From Holophagales bacterium (GTDB taxonomy: Bacteria > Acidobacteriota > Thermoanaerobaculia > UBA5066): a stretch of 64,000 nt of DNA. Below are positions 50,338 through 58,155 of the stretch, in pieces (positions within the stretch are counted from its first letter, which is position 1; each line of letters begins with the position of its first letter). A program made the position numbers and the translations under genes. Under the pieces are notes generated by a model. That model ran no database searches. It was not told where the DNA came from and was given only the letters and a program-made list of their open reading frames with translations. The stretch lies in assembly GCA_016714815.1 (NCBI GenBank), contig JADKBZ010000008.1:62001-126000 (forward strand), written 5' to 3'.

Positions 50338-52125
50338 ATGACCGACCGGCCCCGCCGCCTGGCCCTTCTCGCCGCCGGCCTCGCCCTTGCGCTTCCCCGG
50401 CCCGCCCAGGCCGCCAGCGGCGACGTCGTCTTCGCCACGTCCGTCGACACGCCCCTCCAGGCGCGCAGGGCGAGCTTCCTCGTCGACTCGCTCCGGTGCT
50501 TCGGCGGGCCGCTCGCCGACGCTCCCGTCCACGTCGTCGTCGACTCCGTCCTCGAGGAGACGGCGCCGCTCCGGAACCGGCCCGGCGTCACCGTGCTTCC
50601 TCTCGAGGGGGATCCGGCGATCCGGCGCTTCCCGTACGCGCGGAAGGTCCTCGCCGCGGCGCAGGTCGAGCGCCTCGTCGAGAAGAGCGCGAGGACGCTC
50701 GTCTGGCTCGACGCGGAAACCCTCGTCCTCTCGCCTCCGTCCTCCCTCGTCCTCCACGGCGACGCGACGCTCGCCGTCCGCCCCGTCTTCCTGCGGAACG
50801 CCGTCGCCCTTCCGGAAGGAGCGCCGCTCGACGCCTGGTGGACGAGGATCGCGCGGGAGACGGGCCTCGACCCCTCGTTCCCCGAGACCGTCGTACCGCT
50901 CGTCGACCCCGGACGCGTCCGCTGGTACGTCAACTGCGGCGTCTACGCCGTCCGGCCTTCGAAGGGCCTCCTCAGGGAGTGGGCGCGCGGGTTCACCGCG
51001 CTCGCCTCCGACCCGCAGATCGGTCGCGACGCGGGACCGGGAAACCTGCGCCGCACTTTCCTCCACCAGGCCGTCTTCAGCGCCGTCGTCCTCGCCCGCA
51101 CGAGCCCGGCCGAGAGGTCGTGGCTTCCGAACGAGGCGGGCTACCCGCTCCACCTCCACGAGCGGGTTCCGTCCCCCTCCCGCCTCGCGCGGCTCGACGA
51201 CGCCCAGGTCGTCCTCTACGAAGACCTCTTCGAGCGCCGGCCCGACTGGCGCGGCCTGGTCCCGGCGTCTGACGACCTCGGCTCGTTCCTCCTGGGGGCG
51301 GACGCGGCGACGGACTGGGCCCGCGCCCTTCCCTTCGCCGAGGCGGCCGCCGAGGCCGCCGGGGAGGCGCACGTCGAGGCGCTCTACCGCCTCGCGCGCA
51401 GCCACGCGCTCCTCGGCCAGCGGAAGGAGGCGCTGGACGCCCTTCAACGAGCCCACGAAGCCGGGGTCGTCGACGTCTTCGAGCTCCGCAAGGACGAGGC
51501 GTTCGCCCCAATGAAGGACGACGAGCGCTTCAAGACGATCTCGAAGGCGATCGGGGTCAAGCGGTACATCGCCATGCTCGAGAGGAAGGAGCGGGACTCT
51601 TTCCAGAAGCCCGACGAGGTCCTGCGCGCCCTCGCGCTCCGGCCCGGCGAGCGGGTCGCCGACGTCGGGGCCGGCTCGGGCTACTTCACGCTCCGCGCCG
51701 CGCGGGCGGTCGGACCGACGGGAGAGGTTCTCGCGATCGACATCAACCCCGACATCCTCGAGTTTCTCGACGGGCGCCTGAAGGAGGCGGGGCTCACGAA
51801 CGTGAAGACCGTCCGCGTCGGGAAGGACGACCCGAAGCTGCCGGCCGGCGGCGTCGACACGATCCTGATGGTCGACACCCTCCACTACGTTTCCGGGCGC
51901 GACGCGTACGCGAAGAAGCTGCGTGCGGGCCTCGCGCCGGGGGGTCGCGTCGTCGTCATCGACTACACGCCGAAGCCCTGGTCGGAGCGCCCGTGGGGGC
52001 CGCCGCCCGAGCAGAAGATGGCTCGCGAGGAGGTGGACGAGGCGATGGCGGCCGCCGGCCTCGTCCCGTCGAAGGTCCACGACTTCCTCCCGGAGCAGTT
52101 CTTCGTCGAGTACGTGGCGCGCTAG
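50338..52125 (+). CDS. Signal peptide, glycosyltransferase-like and methyltransferase fusion protein
   Basis: A 595-residue exported protein with an unusual layout. After a signal peptide (LALLAAGLALALPRPAQA) comes a domain of about 290 residues starting GDVVFATSVDTPLQARRASFLVDSL, with ARTLVWLDAETLVL resembling a GT-A fold D-x-D-type region and NCGVYAVRPSKGLL. A short TPR-like segment (EALYRLARSHALLGQRKEALDALQRAHEAG) follows, then a class I SAM methyltransferase (RVADVGAGSGYFTLRAARAV, LAIDINPDILEFL, GGVDTILMVDTLHYV). A SAM-dependent enzyme behind a signal peptide is odd, because SAM is cytosolic. ATG 50338 has ggaggaggctcgg upstream. Function is unknown. Confidence 0.82.
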   Translation: MTDRPRRLALLAAGLALALPRPAQAASGDVVFATSVDTPLQARRASFLVDSLRCFGGPLADAPVHVVVDSVLEETAPLRNRPGVTVLPLEGDPAIRRFPYARKVLAAAQVERLVEKSARTLVWLDAETLVLSPPSSLVLHGDATLAVRPVFLRNAVALPEGAPLDAWWTRIARETGLDPSFPETVVPLVDPGRVRWYVNCGVYAVRPSKGLLREWARGFTALASDPQIGRDAGPGNLRRTFLHQAVFSAVVLARTSPAERSWLPNEAGYPLHLHERVPSPSRLARLDDAQVVLYEDLFERRPDWRGLVPASDDLGSFLLGADAATDWARALPFAEAAAEAAGEAHVEALYRLARSHALLGQRKEALDALQRAHEAGVVDVFELRKDEAFAPMKDDERFKTISKAIGVKRYIAMLERKERDSFQKPDEVLRALALRPGERVADVGAGSGYFTLRAARAVGPTGEVLAIDINPDILEFLDGRLKEAGLTNVKTVRVGKDDPKLPAGGVDTILMVDTLHYVSGRDAYAKKLRAGLAPGGRVVVIDYTPKPWSERPWGPPPEQKMAREEVDEAMAAAGLVPSKVHDFLPEQFFVEYVAR

Positions 52126-52164
52126 GAAGCCCGCCGCGCCTCTCCCGGCGGAGGCGCGGCTTCC
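52125..52164. terminator. Terminator-like hairpin after the fusion gene
   Basis: ggaagcc and gcgcctc pair with gaggcgc and ggcttcc across an 8-nt loop and a 4-nt bulge. The left arm begins at the last base of the stop codon. It separates the gene from the converging pseudogene. Confidence 0.5.
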
Positions 52165-52183
52165 CTTCGGCCCCTCGGGCCGG

Positions 52184-52668
52184 TCAGTGCGTCTTCGCCG
52201 GGACGGCTCCGGCGGCCTTCTCCGCCAGGTACCAGGCGTGCTCGGGACGCGCGAGGATCGAGTCGATCACCGCGTTCACCGCGTCGGCCTGACCTTTCCT
52301 TCCCTCGGCCGCGGCCTTCGCCGCGAGCTCGCGCGCCTCGGGGATCACGGCCTGCACGAACCGAGCGACCCGTCCAGGTTGAGCCGCGGCGTGACGACCA
52401 TCGCGAAGGTCACGCCTTCGTGCTCGAAGGCGTCCGGCTCCCCCTTCTTCGCCTGATGGCAGTGCCAGCATCCCACCTGGGCCCGGGCGTGCGCGCTGCC
52501 CTGCCAGTGCGGGACGAGCCCCGGGCTCCCCTGTTCGTGGCAGGCGAGTCACGCCTCCGACTTCGCGAGGTCCGCAACTGCGGGTGCGCCGGCCAGTGGC
52601 GGGGTGAGGGCCGCGGGAAGCAGGAAAGCAGCGGCGAGGACCAGGGTCCGTGTCGTGTCCGGATTCAT
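52184..52668 (-). pseudogene. Broken multiheme c-type cytochrome (HAO-like)
   Basis: From ATG 52668 (gaggagg-type Shine-Dalgarno upstream) a signal peptide (LVLAAAFLLPAALTPPLAGA) leads to KSEA, then a TGA (52549-52551), then LACHEQGSPG. The stop exactly replaces the first cysteine of a C-x-x-C-H haem motif. Reading on, W-x-GSAHA, GCWHCH (second haem motif), KKGEPDAFEHEGVTFAMVVTP matches what I know of octaheme hydroxylamine-oxidoreductase-like cytochromes. Shortly after, the frame ends at another stop. The C-terminal part (ARFVQAVIPEARELAAKAAAEG...ARPEHAWYLAEKAAG) continues in another frame to 52184. Most haem domains are missing, so a large internal deletion plus a nonsense change is likely. 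Confidence 0.75.
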
Positions 52669-52846
52669 CGTCAGCTCCTCCTCGAGGTCGGGCCGAGGAC
52701 AGTCTGTTCGGTCGGGTCGACTTCCGACATGATCCGCGTCATACGGGCCAGCGGGGGAATCCGGAAGGAGAGGCCTCCGACGGTCGGGACCGACGGACTG
52801 CGAGGGCTTCGTGAAGAACTGCCGTCACAACCCAGGAGGGAACGCG

Positions 52847-54235
52847 ATGAGTCGACATGCTCCTGCCGACGTCACGAGAGACGTTCGCGCATTCATCCAT
52901 GCGCACGTCCCGATCTCCGCCCTCCTGGCGCTCTCGCTCATCGCTGCAACTCCCGCCCGCGCGGCCGACCCGCCCGGGCTCGTCGGCCTGGACGCGCTCT
53001 ACCCGTCGCTCGACGCGCTCTACCTCGACCTCCACCAGAACCCGGAGCTGTCCCTGCACGAAGAGAGAACGGCCGCCGAGATGGCGGCGCGCCTGCGCAA
53101 GGCTGGCTTCGAAGTCACGGAGCACGTCGGCGGCACCGGCGTCGTCGGCGTCCTGAAGAACGGGCCCGGTCCGACCGTCCTCGTCCGAACCGACATGGAC
53201 GCCCTGCCGATGCCGGAGAAGACCGGGCTCCCCTACGCGAGCTCCGCCACGGCGAAGAGCGACGCCGGCGAAACCGTCCCCGTGGCGCACGCGTGCGGCC
53301 ACGACGTCCACGTGACGTCCTGGGTCGGCGCGGCCACGCTCCTCGCACACGCCAGGACCCGGTGGAGCGGAACTCTCGTCTTCGTGGGGCAGCCCGCGGA
53401 AGAGGTACTCCGGGGCGCCGACCAGATGATCCGGGACGGCCTCTTCACGCGCTTCCCGAAGCCGGACTTCGTCGTGGGCCTCCACGTCAGCAACCTCATC
53501 GCCGCCGGCCGGGTCGGCGTTCCGCCGGGGCCGGCGTCCGCCGCCTCGAATGCCGTCGACATCACCTTCTACGGGCGCGGCGGCCACGGCGCCGCGCCGC
53601 ATCGCACCGTCGATCCCGTCCTGATCGCGGCCCGTGCCGTGGTGGCCCTCCAGAGCATCGTGTCGCGCGAGATCAACCCCTTCGATCCGGCGGTCGTCAC
53701 GGTCGGCACGATCCACGCGGGGACGAAGCGGAACATCATTCCCGACGAGGCGAAGCTCGAGCTGACCGTCCGCTCCTACAAGCCCGAGGTGCAGAAGCAG
53801 CTCCTCGCGGCGATCGAGCGGATCGCAAAGGCCGAGGCGGCGGCCGCCGGCGCGCCGCGCCCGCCGGAGATCGTCGTCGATCCCCGCGAGGCGTCCGAGG
53901 TGGTCGTCAACGACCCCGCCCTCGCGGCTCGCCTCTCGTCGGCGCTTCGTCGCGGGCTCGGCGACGCGAACGTCGTCCCGCACGAGCCCGCGAGCTCTTC
54001 CGAGGACTTCGGCGTCTACGGCCGGGTCGCCGGCGTCCCCGGAGTCCAGCTCCGCGTCGGCGCGATACCGCCGGACGAGTTCGCCACAGCGGCGAAGGAG
54101 GGCCGATCCGTCCCCGGGCCGCACAACTCCAGGTTCGCTCCCGACCGCGAGCCCACGATCCGCACCGGGGTCTCGGCTCTCACGCTCTCCGTCCTCGAAC
54201 TCCTCGGTCTCCCCGCCAGGGGGGTCAGGTCTTGA
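52847..54235 (+). CDS. Exported M20 family amidohydrolase
   Basis: A 462-residue metallo-amidohydrolase of the M20D/hippurate hydrolase group that cleaves N-acyl amino acids or similar amides. Signal peptide: LLALSLIAATPARAA. Metal and active-site motifs: DLHQNPELSLHE, VLVRTDMDALPMPE, AHACGHDVHVT (His and Asp ligands), FVGQPAEEV (catalytic Glu pair), GLHVSN, HGAAPHRTVDPV and SEDFGVYG. ATG 52847 has AGGAGG at 52834-52839. The last codons and TGA (54233-54235) lie inside the dispersed repeat at 54221, so the native C-terminus was probably replaced. It converges on the amidase gene. Confidence 0.9.
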   Translation: MSRHAPADVTRDVRAFIHAHVPISALLALSLIAATPARAADPPGLVGLDALYPSLDALYLDLHQNPELSLHEERTAAEMAARLRKAGFEVTEHVGGTGVVGVLKNGPGPTVLVRTDMDALPMPEKTGLPYASSATAKSDAGETVPVAHACGHDVHVTSWVGAATLLAHARTRWSGTLVFVGQPAEEVLRGADQMIRDGLFTRFPKPDFVVGLHVSNLIAAGRVGVPPGPASAASNAVDITFYGRGGHGAAPHRTVDPVLIAARAVVALQSIVSREINPFDPAVVTVGTIHAGTKRNIIPDEAKLELTVRSYKPEVQKQLLAAIERIAKAEAAAAGAPRPPEIVVDPREASEVVVNDPALAARLSSALRRGLGDANVVPHEPASSSEDFGVYGRVAGVPGVQLRVGAIPPDEFATAAKEGRSVPGPHNSRFAPDREPTIRTGVSALTLSVLELLGLPARGVRS

Positions 54236-54247
54236 TTTTCTACTATA
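54221..54247 (+). repeat. Dispersed repeat ggggtcaggtcttgatttt, copy 4, at a gene junction
   Basis: Matches the first 27 bases of the 8164 element (ggggtcaggtcttgatttt, then ctactata). It contains the TGA of the M20 gene (54233-54235) and the TAG of the amidase gene (54243-54245), so both converging genes end within it. Confidence 0.9.
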
Positions 54248-55706
54248 GTCCGGGCGGCGGGACGTAGCCTCCCGCGACCTGGGCGACGAGCTTCGCCACG
54301 TGGATCGCCGTCCGGTCCTCGAGGTACGGGCCGACGACCTGGATCCCCGCGGGGAGGCCGTCTCGCGTGAAGCCGACGGGCGCGGCGGTGCCGGGGAGCG
54401 AGGAGAGCCCGGCGAGCGCGGGCCATCCGAGGAGCGTCCCGAGGTAGGGCTCCGCCACGCCGTTGACGGCGAGAGTCCGCTTCGCGAAATCGGGGCTCTG
54501 GTCGTGCGGGAATGCAGGGCTGGGGAAGACGGGACAGAGGAGCGCGTCGTACCGGCGGAAGAACTCCGTCCAGAGCCCTCGCATCCGCTCGCGCGCCTCG
54601 CGAGCGAGCTCGAAGTCGCGGTGGGTCTGGACGCTGTCGCGCGTCAGGCGGGCCCGGAACGAGTCGTCGTCCGGGGCGAGCGCCGCGGCGCGGGACTGGA
54701 GCTTCTCGAACTGCCCGTCGGCGAGGCCGGGAGACATGCTGCCGTAGAGGACGCGCATGAAGAGCCGCGCGTTCCGGGCGAGGGTGAAGCCGGGGCGGGC
54801 CTCGGTGTCGACCTCGGCGCCGGCCGCGCGGAGCTCGGAGACGGCGGCCTCGAGCCGCTCCCGGAGGGCGGCGTCGACGGGCGCCACGGAGTCGTCGAGC
54901 CAGGCGGCGAGCCGATAGTCGGAGAGGCCGCGGCGACGTGGGGGCGGGAGCTTGAGGTGCCAGGCGACGGCGTCCTTCTCGTCGGCCCGGGCCACGACGC
55001 GAAGGGCGAGGTCGAGGTCGTCGGCCGAGCGGGCGATCGGCCCGGCCGTCTCGAGGTCGGGCGCGGCGAGCGTCCCGGGAGGGCCCGGGATGTGTCCGCG
55101 CGTCGGGACGATTCCGAAGCTCGGGCGGTGGCCGAAAACGCCGCAGAACGCCGCGGGGATCCGGATGGAGCCGCCGAGGTCGCTCCCGAGCTCGAGCGCG
55201 GAGAGGCCCGCGCTCATCGCGACGGCCGAGCCGCCCGAGGAGCCGCCGGCCGTGAGCGACGGGTCCCACGGGTTGTTCGTCGTGCCGAACGCCGTGTTGT
55301 ACGTCTGGATGTCCATCGCGAGGGTCGAGAGGTTCGTCTTGCCGAAGACGATCGCCCCCGCGGCCTTCAGCCTCGCGACGGCCTTTGCGTCCTTCTCCGG
55401 AACGTAGGCCTCGAGGCCGGGCGCGCCCCCCGAAGTCGTCTTCAGGCCGGCCGTCTCGAACGAATCCTTCACGGTGACGGGAAGCCCGTGAAGCGGACCG
55501 CGAAGGTCTCCGGCACGGCGCTCGGCGTCGCACGCGCGCGCCTCCGAGAGCGCCCGTTCGGCGTCGAGCGTCACGACGGCGTTGACGGTCCCGGAGAGCC
55601 GTTCGATCCGCGAGAGGAAGTGCTTCAGGAGCTCCTCGCTCCCGACCTCCTTCTTCTCGAGGGCGGCCAGGAGCGCGGTGGCGGAGCGGAAGGCGATCTC
55701 TCGCAT
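54243..55706 (-). CDS. Amidase (amidase signature family)
   Basis: A 487-residue amidase-signature enzyme, cytosolic. The Ser-cisSer-Lys triad can be placed: lysine in GLPVTVKDSFE, the glycine-rich AGGSSGGSAVAMSAG with the cis-serine, and the nucleophile serine in SDLGGSIRIPA. FGHRPSFGIVPTRG and ETAGPIARSADDLDLALRV follow as usual. Members hydrolyse a wide range of amides, including allophanate and oxamide-type compounds. It is the last gene of the leftward molybdenum hydroxylase operon, 48 nt after the cyclase-family gene, which suggests a role in the same pathway. The stop lies in a dispersed repeat. Confidence 0.9.
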   Translation of the reverse strand: MREIAFRSATALLAALEKKEVGSEELLKHFLSRIERLSGTVNAVVTLDAERALSEARACDAERRAGDLRGPLHGLPVTVKDSFETAGLKTTSGGAPGLEAYVPEKDAKAVARLKAAGAIVFGKTNLSTLAMDIQTYNTAFGTTNNPWDPSLTAGGSSGGSAVAMSAGLSALELGSDLGGSIRIPAAFCGVFGHRPSFGIVPTRGHIPGPPGTLAAPDLETAGPIARSADDLDLALRVVARADEKDAVAWHLKLPPPRRRGLSDYRLAAWLDDSVAPVDAALRERLEAAVSELRAAGAEVDTEARPGFTLARNARLFMRVLYGSMSPGLADGQFEKLQSRAAALAPDDDSFRARLTRDSVQTHRDFELAREARERMRGLWTEFFRRYDALLCPVFPSPAFPHDQSPDFAKRTLAVNGVAEPYLGTLLGWPALAGLSSLPGTAAPVGFTRDGLPAGIQVVGPYLEDRTAIHVAKLVAQVAGGYVPPPGL

Positions 55707-55754
55707 GGCGGGTGAGCGGGCCGCCGTTCGGGAACGCGCGGCCCGCTTCTCCTC

Positions 55755-56630
55755 TCAGCCCTTCTTCCGGGCCTCTTCGTGGAGCCACGCGTTCGGAGCG
55801 CCCGACACGTCGTTCCACTTCGTCATGACGGCCCTCGACTTCTTCTCCATGAGCGCGGCGTGCCGGTCGTCGTCGACGAACGCCACGATCCGGCAGATGC
55901 ACGACTCGCCGTCGACGAGGCGCCACGGGAAGGCGCCGATGACGGCGCGCTGGTTGAGGAGGAGGTCGATGTCTCCGCCAAGGCACTCGGCGTGGATGAT
56001 CCCGTGGTTGAAGAGCTCGAGGTGCATGAGCTGGTACTTGCCGTCGTCGTAGAACTCGTCGAGCGGCTTGCCGTACTTCGCGCGGAAGTGGGCGTCGGCC
56101 TCCTTCGCCTGCCGCGGCATCCAGGTCCGGATGATCGTGTTCATCGGGTGGTCCGCGCTGCCACAGTCGACGCCGAGCCAGCGGAGCTTCTTCTTCTTGC
56201 ACCACTCCGCGAACTCCCGGTCGGGCCCGGGGTGCTTGACCATGTAGCGGATCTCGTCCGCCTCGGGCTGGTCCCAGCCGTAGTGGTGGTAGCCGGTGTG
56301 GATGATGAGGATGTCGCCGTCCTTCACCTCGACCCGGTCCTCGACCATCTTCGAGGTGTAGACGTCGTAGTCGCCGACGGCGTCGGAGAGGTCGACGATG
56401 GCCCCGTCGTGCATCAGGAAGTCGAGCTGGAGCTCGGCCATGTCCTTGCCGGGCGAGTAGAAGTGGATCTCGCCGTCCATGTGCGTCCCGAGGTGGTTGC
56501 TGTGCGTCAGGATCTGCCCGTTCGCACCGTTCGGCGCGAGCCGCTTGAAGTACTTCATCTGGAGAGGCTCGTAGGTGGGCCAGGCCGGGGTGCCGATGCC
56601 GAGTGGGATGGAGAGCTCGATCGGACGCAT
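55755..56630 (-). CDS. Cyclase-family (kynurenine-formamidase-like) metal hydrolase
   Basis: A 291-residue member of the cyclase family (PF04199 type), metal-dependent hydrolases that open or hydrolyse amides, such as kynurenine formamidase and isatin hydrolase. The metal motif is HLGTHMDGEIHF (HxGTHxD, about 47-58), though the usual proline after the Asp is replaced. Other features: SNHLGTHMDGE, IHTGYHHYGW, GVDCGSADHPMN and HLELFNHGIIHAECLGG near the C-terminal metal or catalytic site. ATG 56630 is preceded by aggag. It lies between the AllG-like gene and an amidase; ring-opening of an N-heterocycle is a reasonable inference. Confidence 0.88.
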   Translation of the reverse strand: MRPIELSIPLGIGTPAWPTYEPLQMKYFKRLAPNGANGQILTHSNHLGTHMDGEIHFYSPGKDMAELQLDFLMHDGAIVDLSDAVGDYDVYTSKMVEDRVEVKDGDILIIHTGYHHYGWDQPEADEIRYMVKHPGPDREFAEWCKKKKLRWLGVDCGSADHPMNTIIRTWMPRQAKEADAHFRAKYGKPLDEFYDDGKYQLMHLELFNHGIIHAECLGGDIDLLLNQRAVIGAFPWRLVDGESCICRIVAFVDDDRHAALMEKKSRAVMTKWNDVSGAPNAWLHEEARKKG

Positions 56631-56667
56631 GGACGACTCCTTCTGTCTCTGCTTTCTCTGGACGTCT

Positions 56668-58155
56668 TCAGGCGCCCGGCGGCGGGGCCGCGGCGCGGAC
56701 GTGTTCGGCGAACGCCTCGAGGGCGGCGTGGAACGCCTCCCACGGCGGATTGACGAGGCCGGCCCCTACCTGCCCCACGCCGGGCTCCCTGTGGGCGATG
56801 CCGGTGTTGATCTGGGGAAGGAGGTTCCTCTCCTCCACGAGGCGCAGGTCGATGCCGGTCGGCGTGCCGGCAAAGCCGAGGGCGGGAATCGCGAAGCCGT
56901 TGTTCGCGCCCACCGTGATGCGCCGCATGGCGCGGGTCGCCGCGAGGGCGTCCTCGGCGCTGCCGCCGACGAACTGGACGATCGCGGGCGCCGCTCCCAT
57001 CGCGAACCCGCCGAAGCCGGCGGTCTCGGTGATGGCGCTGTCGCCGATGTCGGGGTTCGCGTCGGCGGCGGTGCGGCCCGGGAAGTAGAGGCCCCGCACC
57101 ATCTGCGCCGGCCCGGTGAACCAGCGTCCCGGCATAGACGAAACCTGGATGCCGAAGTCGGTCCCGTTGCGGGCCATCACGGTGACGAGCGAGGAGAGAG
57201 GCTCCCCTTCGGCCGCCTTCAGCATGCACTTGCCCATCGGCATCGAGAGATTGAGGAAGAAGTGGTCGTTGCCGTTCACGAACTCGAGGACCCGCGCCGC
57301 CTTCTCGCGGTCTTCGGTCGCCCTCACGATCGCCGGGGCGAGCTCGCGGAAGAAGAGCGACGTGCCGGCGCGGTTGCGGTTGTGCCCCTCGTCGCCCATC
57401 TGGAGCGCCTGGGCCATCAGGTGCTTGAGGTCGATCGGGCCGCGGAGCGCGAGGGCGGCCGCGAGGACCGGCGCCAGCTCGTCGCGCATGTAGTCGAGGC
57501 GGGAGAGGACCTCCTCCGAGAACGCCCCGTAGCGGAGGACCTTGCCGAGCCCCTCGTTGAGCGTGCAGAACGTCCGCGTTCCGGGCCGCTCGCCGCCGCG
57601 GTCCTCCACGACGAAGACCGGCATCGACGGCGTGACGAGGCCCGCCATCGGGCCGACGGCGTCGTGGTGGTGGCACGGGTCGAAACGGACGGCGCCGGCA
57701 GCGGCCAGGCGCGTCGCCTCTTCCACGCTCTTCGCGCGTCCCTCGTGGAGGAGCCCGCCGATCACGGCCCCGCGCATCGGGCCGCACATCCGCTCCCACG
57801 AGACCGGCGGCCCGGCGTGGAGAAAGAGGTCGTCGGCCATACCGGGGATCACGTCGCGCGCGACGCCGACGCCGACGAGGTGCGGACGGCTCGCGAGGAG
57901 GCGCGCGAGGGCGCGGGCGTTCGCCGCGTCGATCTCGTGGACGTGGGCTCCGGAGAGGAGCTCGCCGAGGAGCGCCATCCGGCGCGGCTCCCCGCCGGAG
58001 GGGGGCTCGAAGTCGACGAGCGTCACGGCGGCGCCCGTGGCCCGGGCGGCCTCGGCGACGGCATCGATCCCGGCGTGGACGACCTCGAGCCGGCCGTCGA
58101 GAAGGGTGGAGGCGTTCGCGTTCCCCGTGAACGCGTACGGTGTCCTCGAATTCAC
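56668..58155 (-). CDS. allG: DUF1116 protein, AllG/YlbE-like oxamate carbamoyltransferase component
   Basis: A 495-residue cytosolic protein of the DUF1116 family (E. coli YlbE/AllG), reported as one of three components that make the oxamate carbamoyltransferase acting between allantoin-derived oxalurate and carbamoyl phosphate. Characteristic segments are MCGPMRGAVIGGLLHEG, CHHHDAVGPMAGLVTPSMPVFVVED, EGHNRNRAGTSLFFRELAPAI, NDHFFLNLSMPMGKCM, and TVMARNGTDFGIQVS with PGRWFTGPAQ. Start GTG 58155 overlaps the FdrA-like stop (GTGA). Substrate in this organism is inferred. Confidence 0.87.
   Translation of the reverse strand: MNSRTPYAFTGNANASTLLDGRLEVVHAGIDAVAEAARATGAAVTLVDFEPPSGGEPRRMALLGELLSGAHVHEIDAANARALARLLASRPHLVGVGVARDVIPGMADDLFLHAGPPVSWERMCGPMRGAVIGGLLHEGRAKSVEEATRLAAAGAVRFDPCHHHDAVGPMAGLVTPSMPVFVVEDRGGERPGTRTFCTLNEGLGKVLRYGAFSEEVLSRLDYMRDELAPVLAAALALRGPIDLKHLMAQALQMGDEGHNRNRAGTSLFFRELAPAIVRATEDREKAARVLEFVNGNDHFFLNLSMPMGKCMLKAAEGEPLSSLVTVMARNGTDFGIQVSSMPGRWFTGPAQMVRGLYFPGRTAADANPDIGDSAITETAGFGGFAMGAAPAIVQFVGGSAEDALAATRAMRRITVGANNGFAIPALGFAGTPTGIDLRLVEERNLLPQINTGIAHREPGVGQVGAGLVNPPWEAFHAALEAFAEHVRAAAPPPGA

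Noticed and set aside
52549..52551. TGA at the haem cysteine as a selenocysteine codon
   Set aside because: The gene is also frameshifted and missing most domains, and no SECIS-like element or selenium genes are visible, so a nonsense change is simpler.
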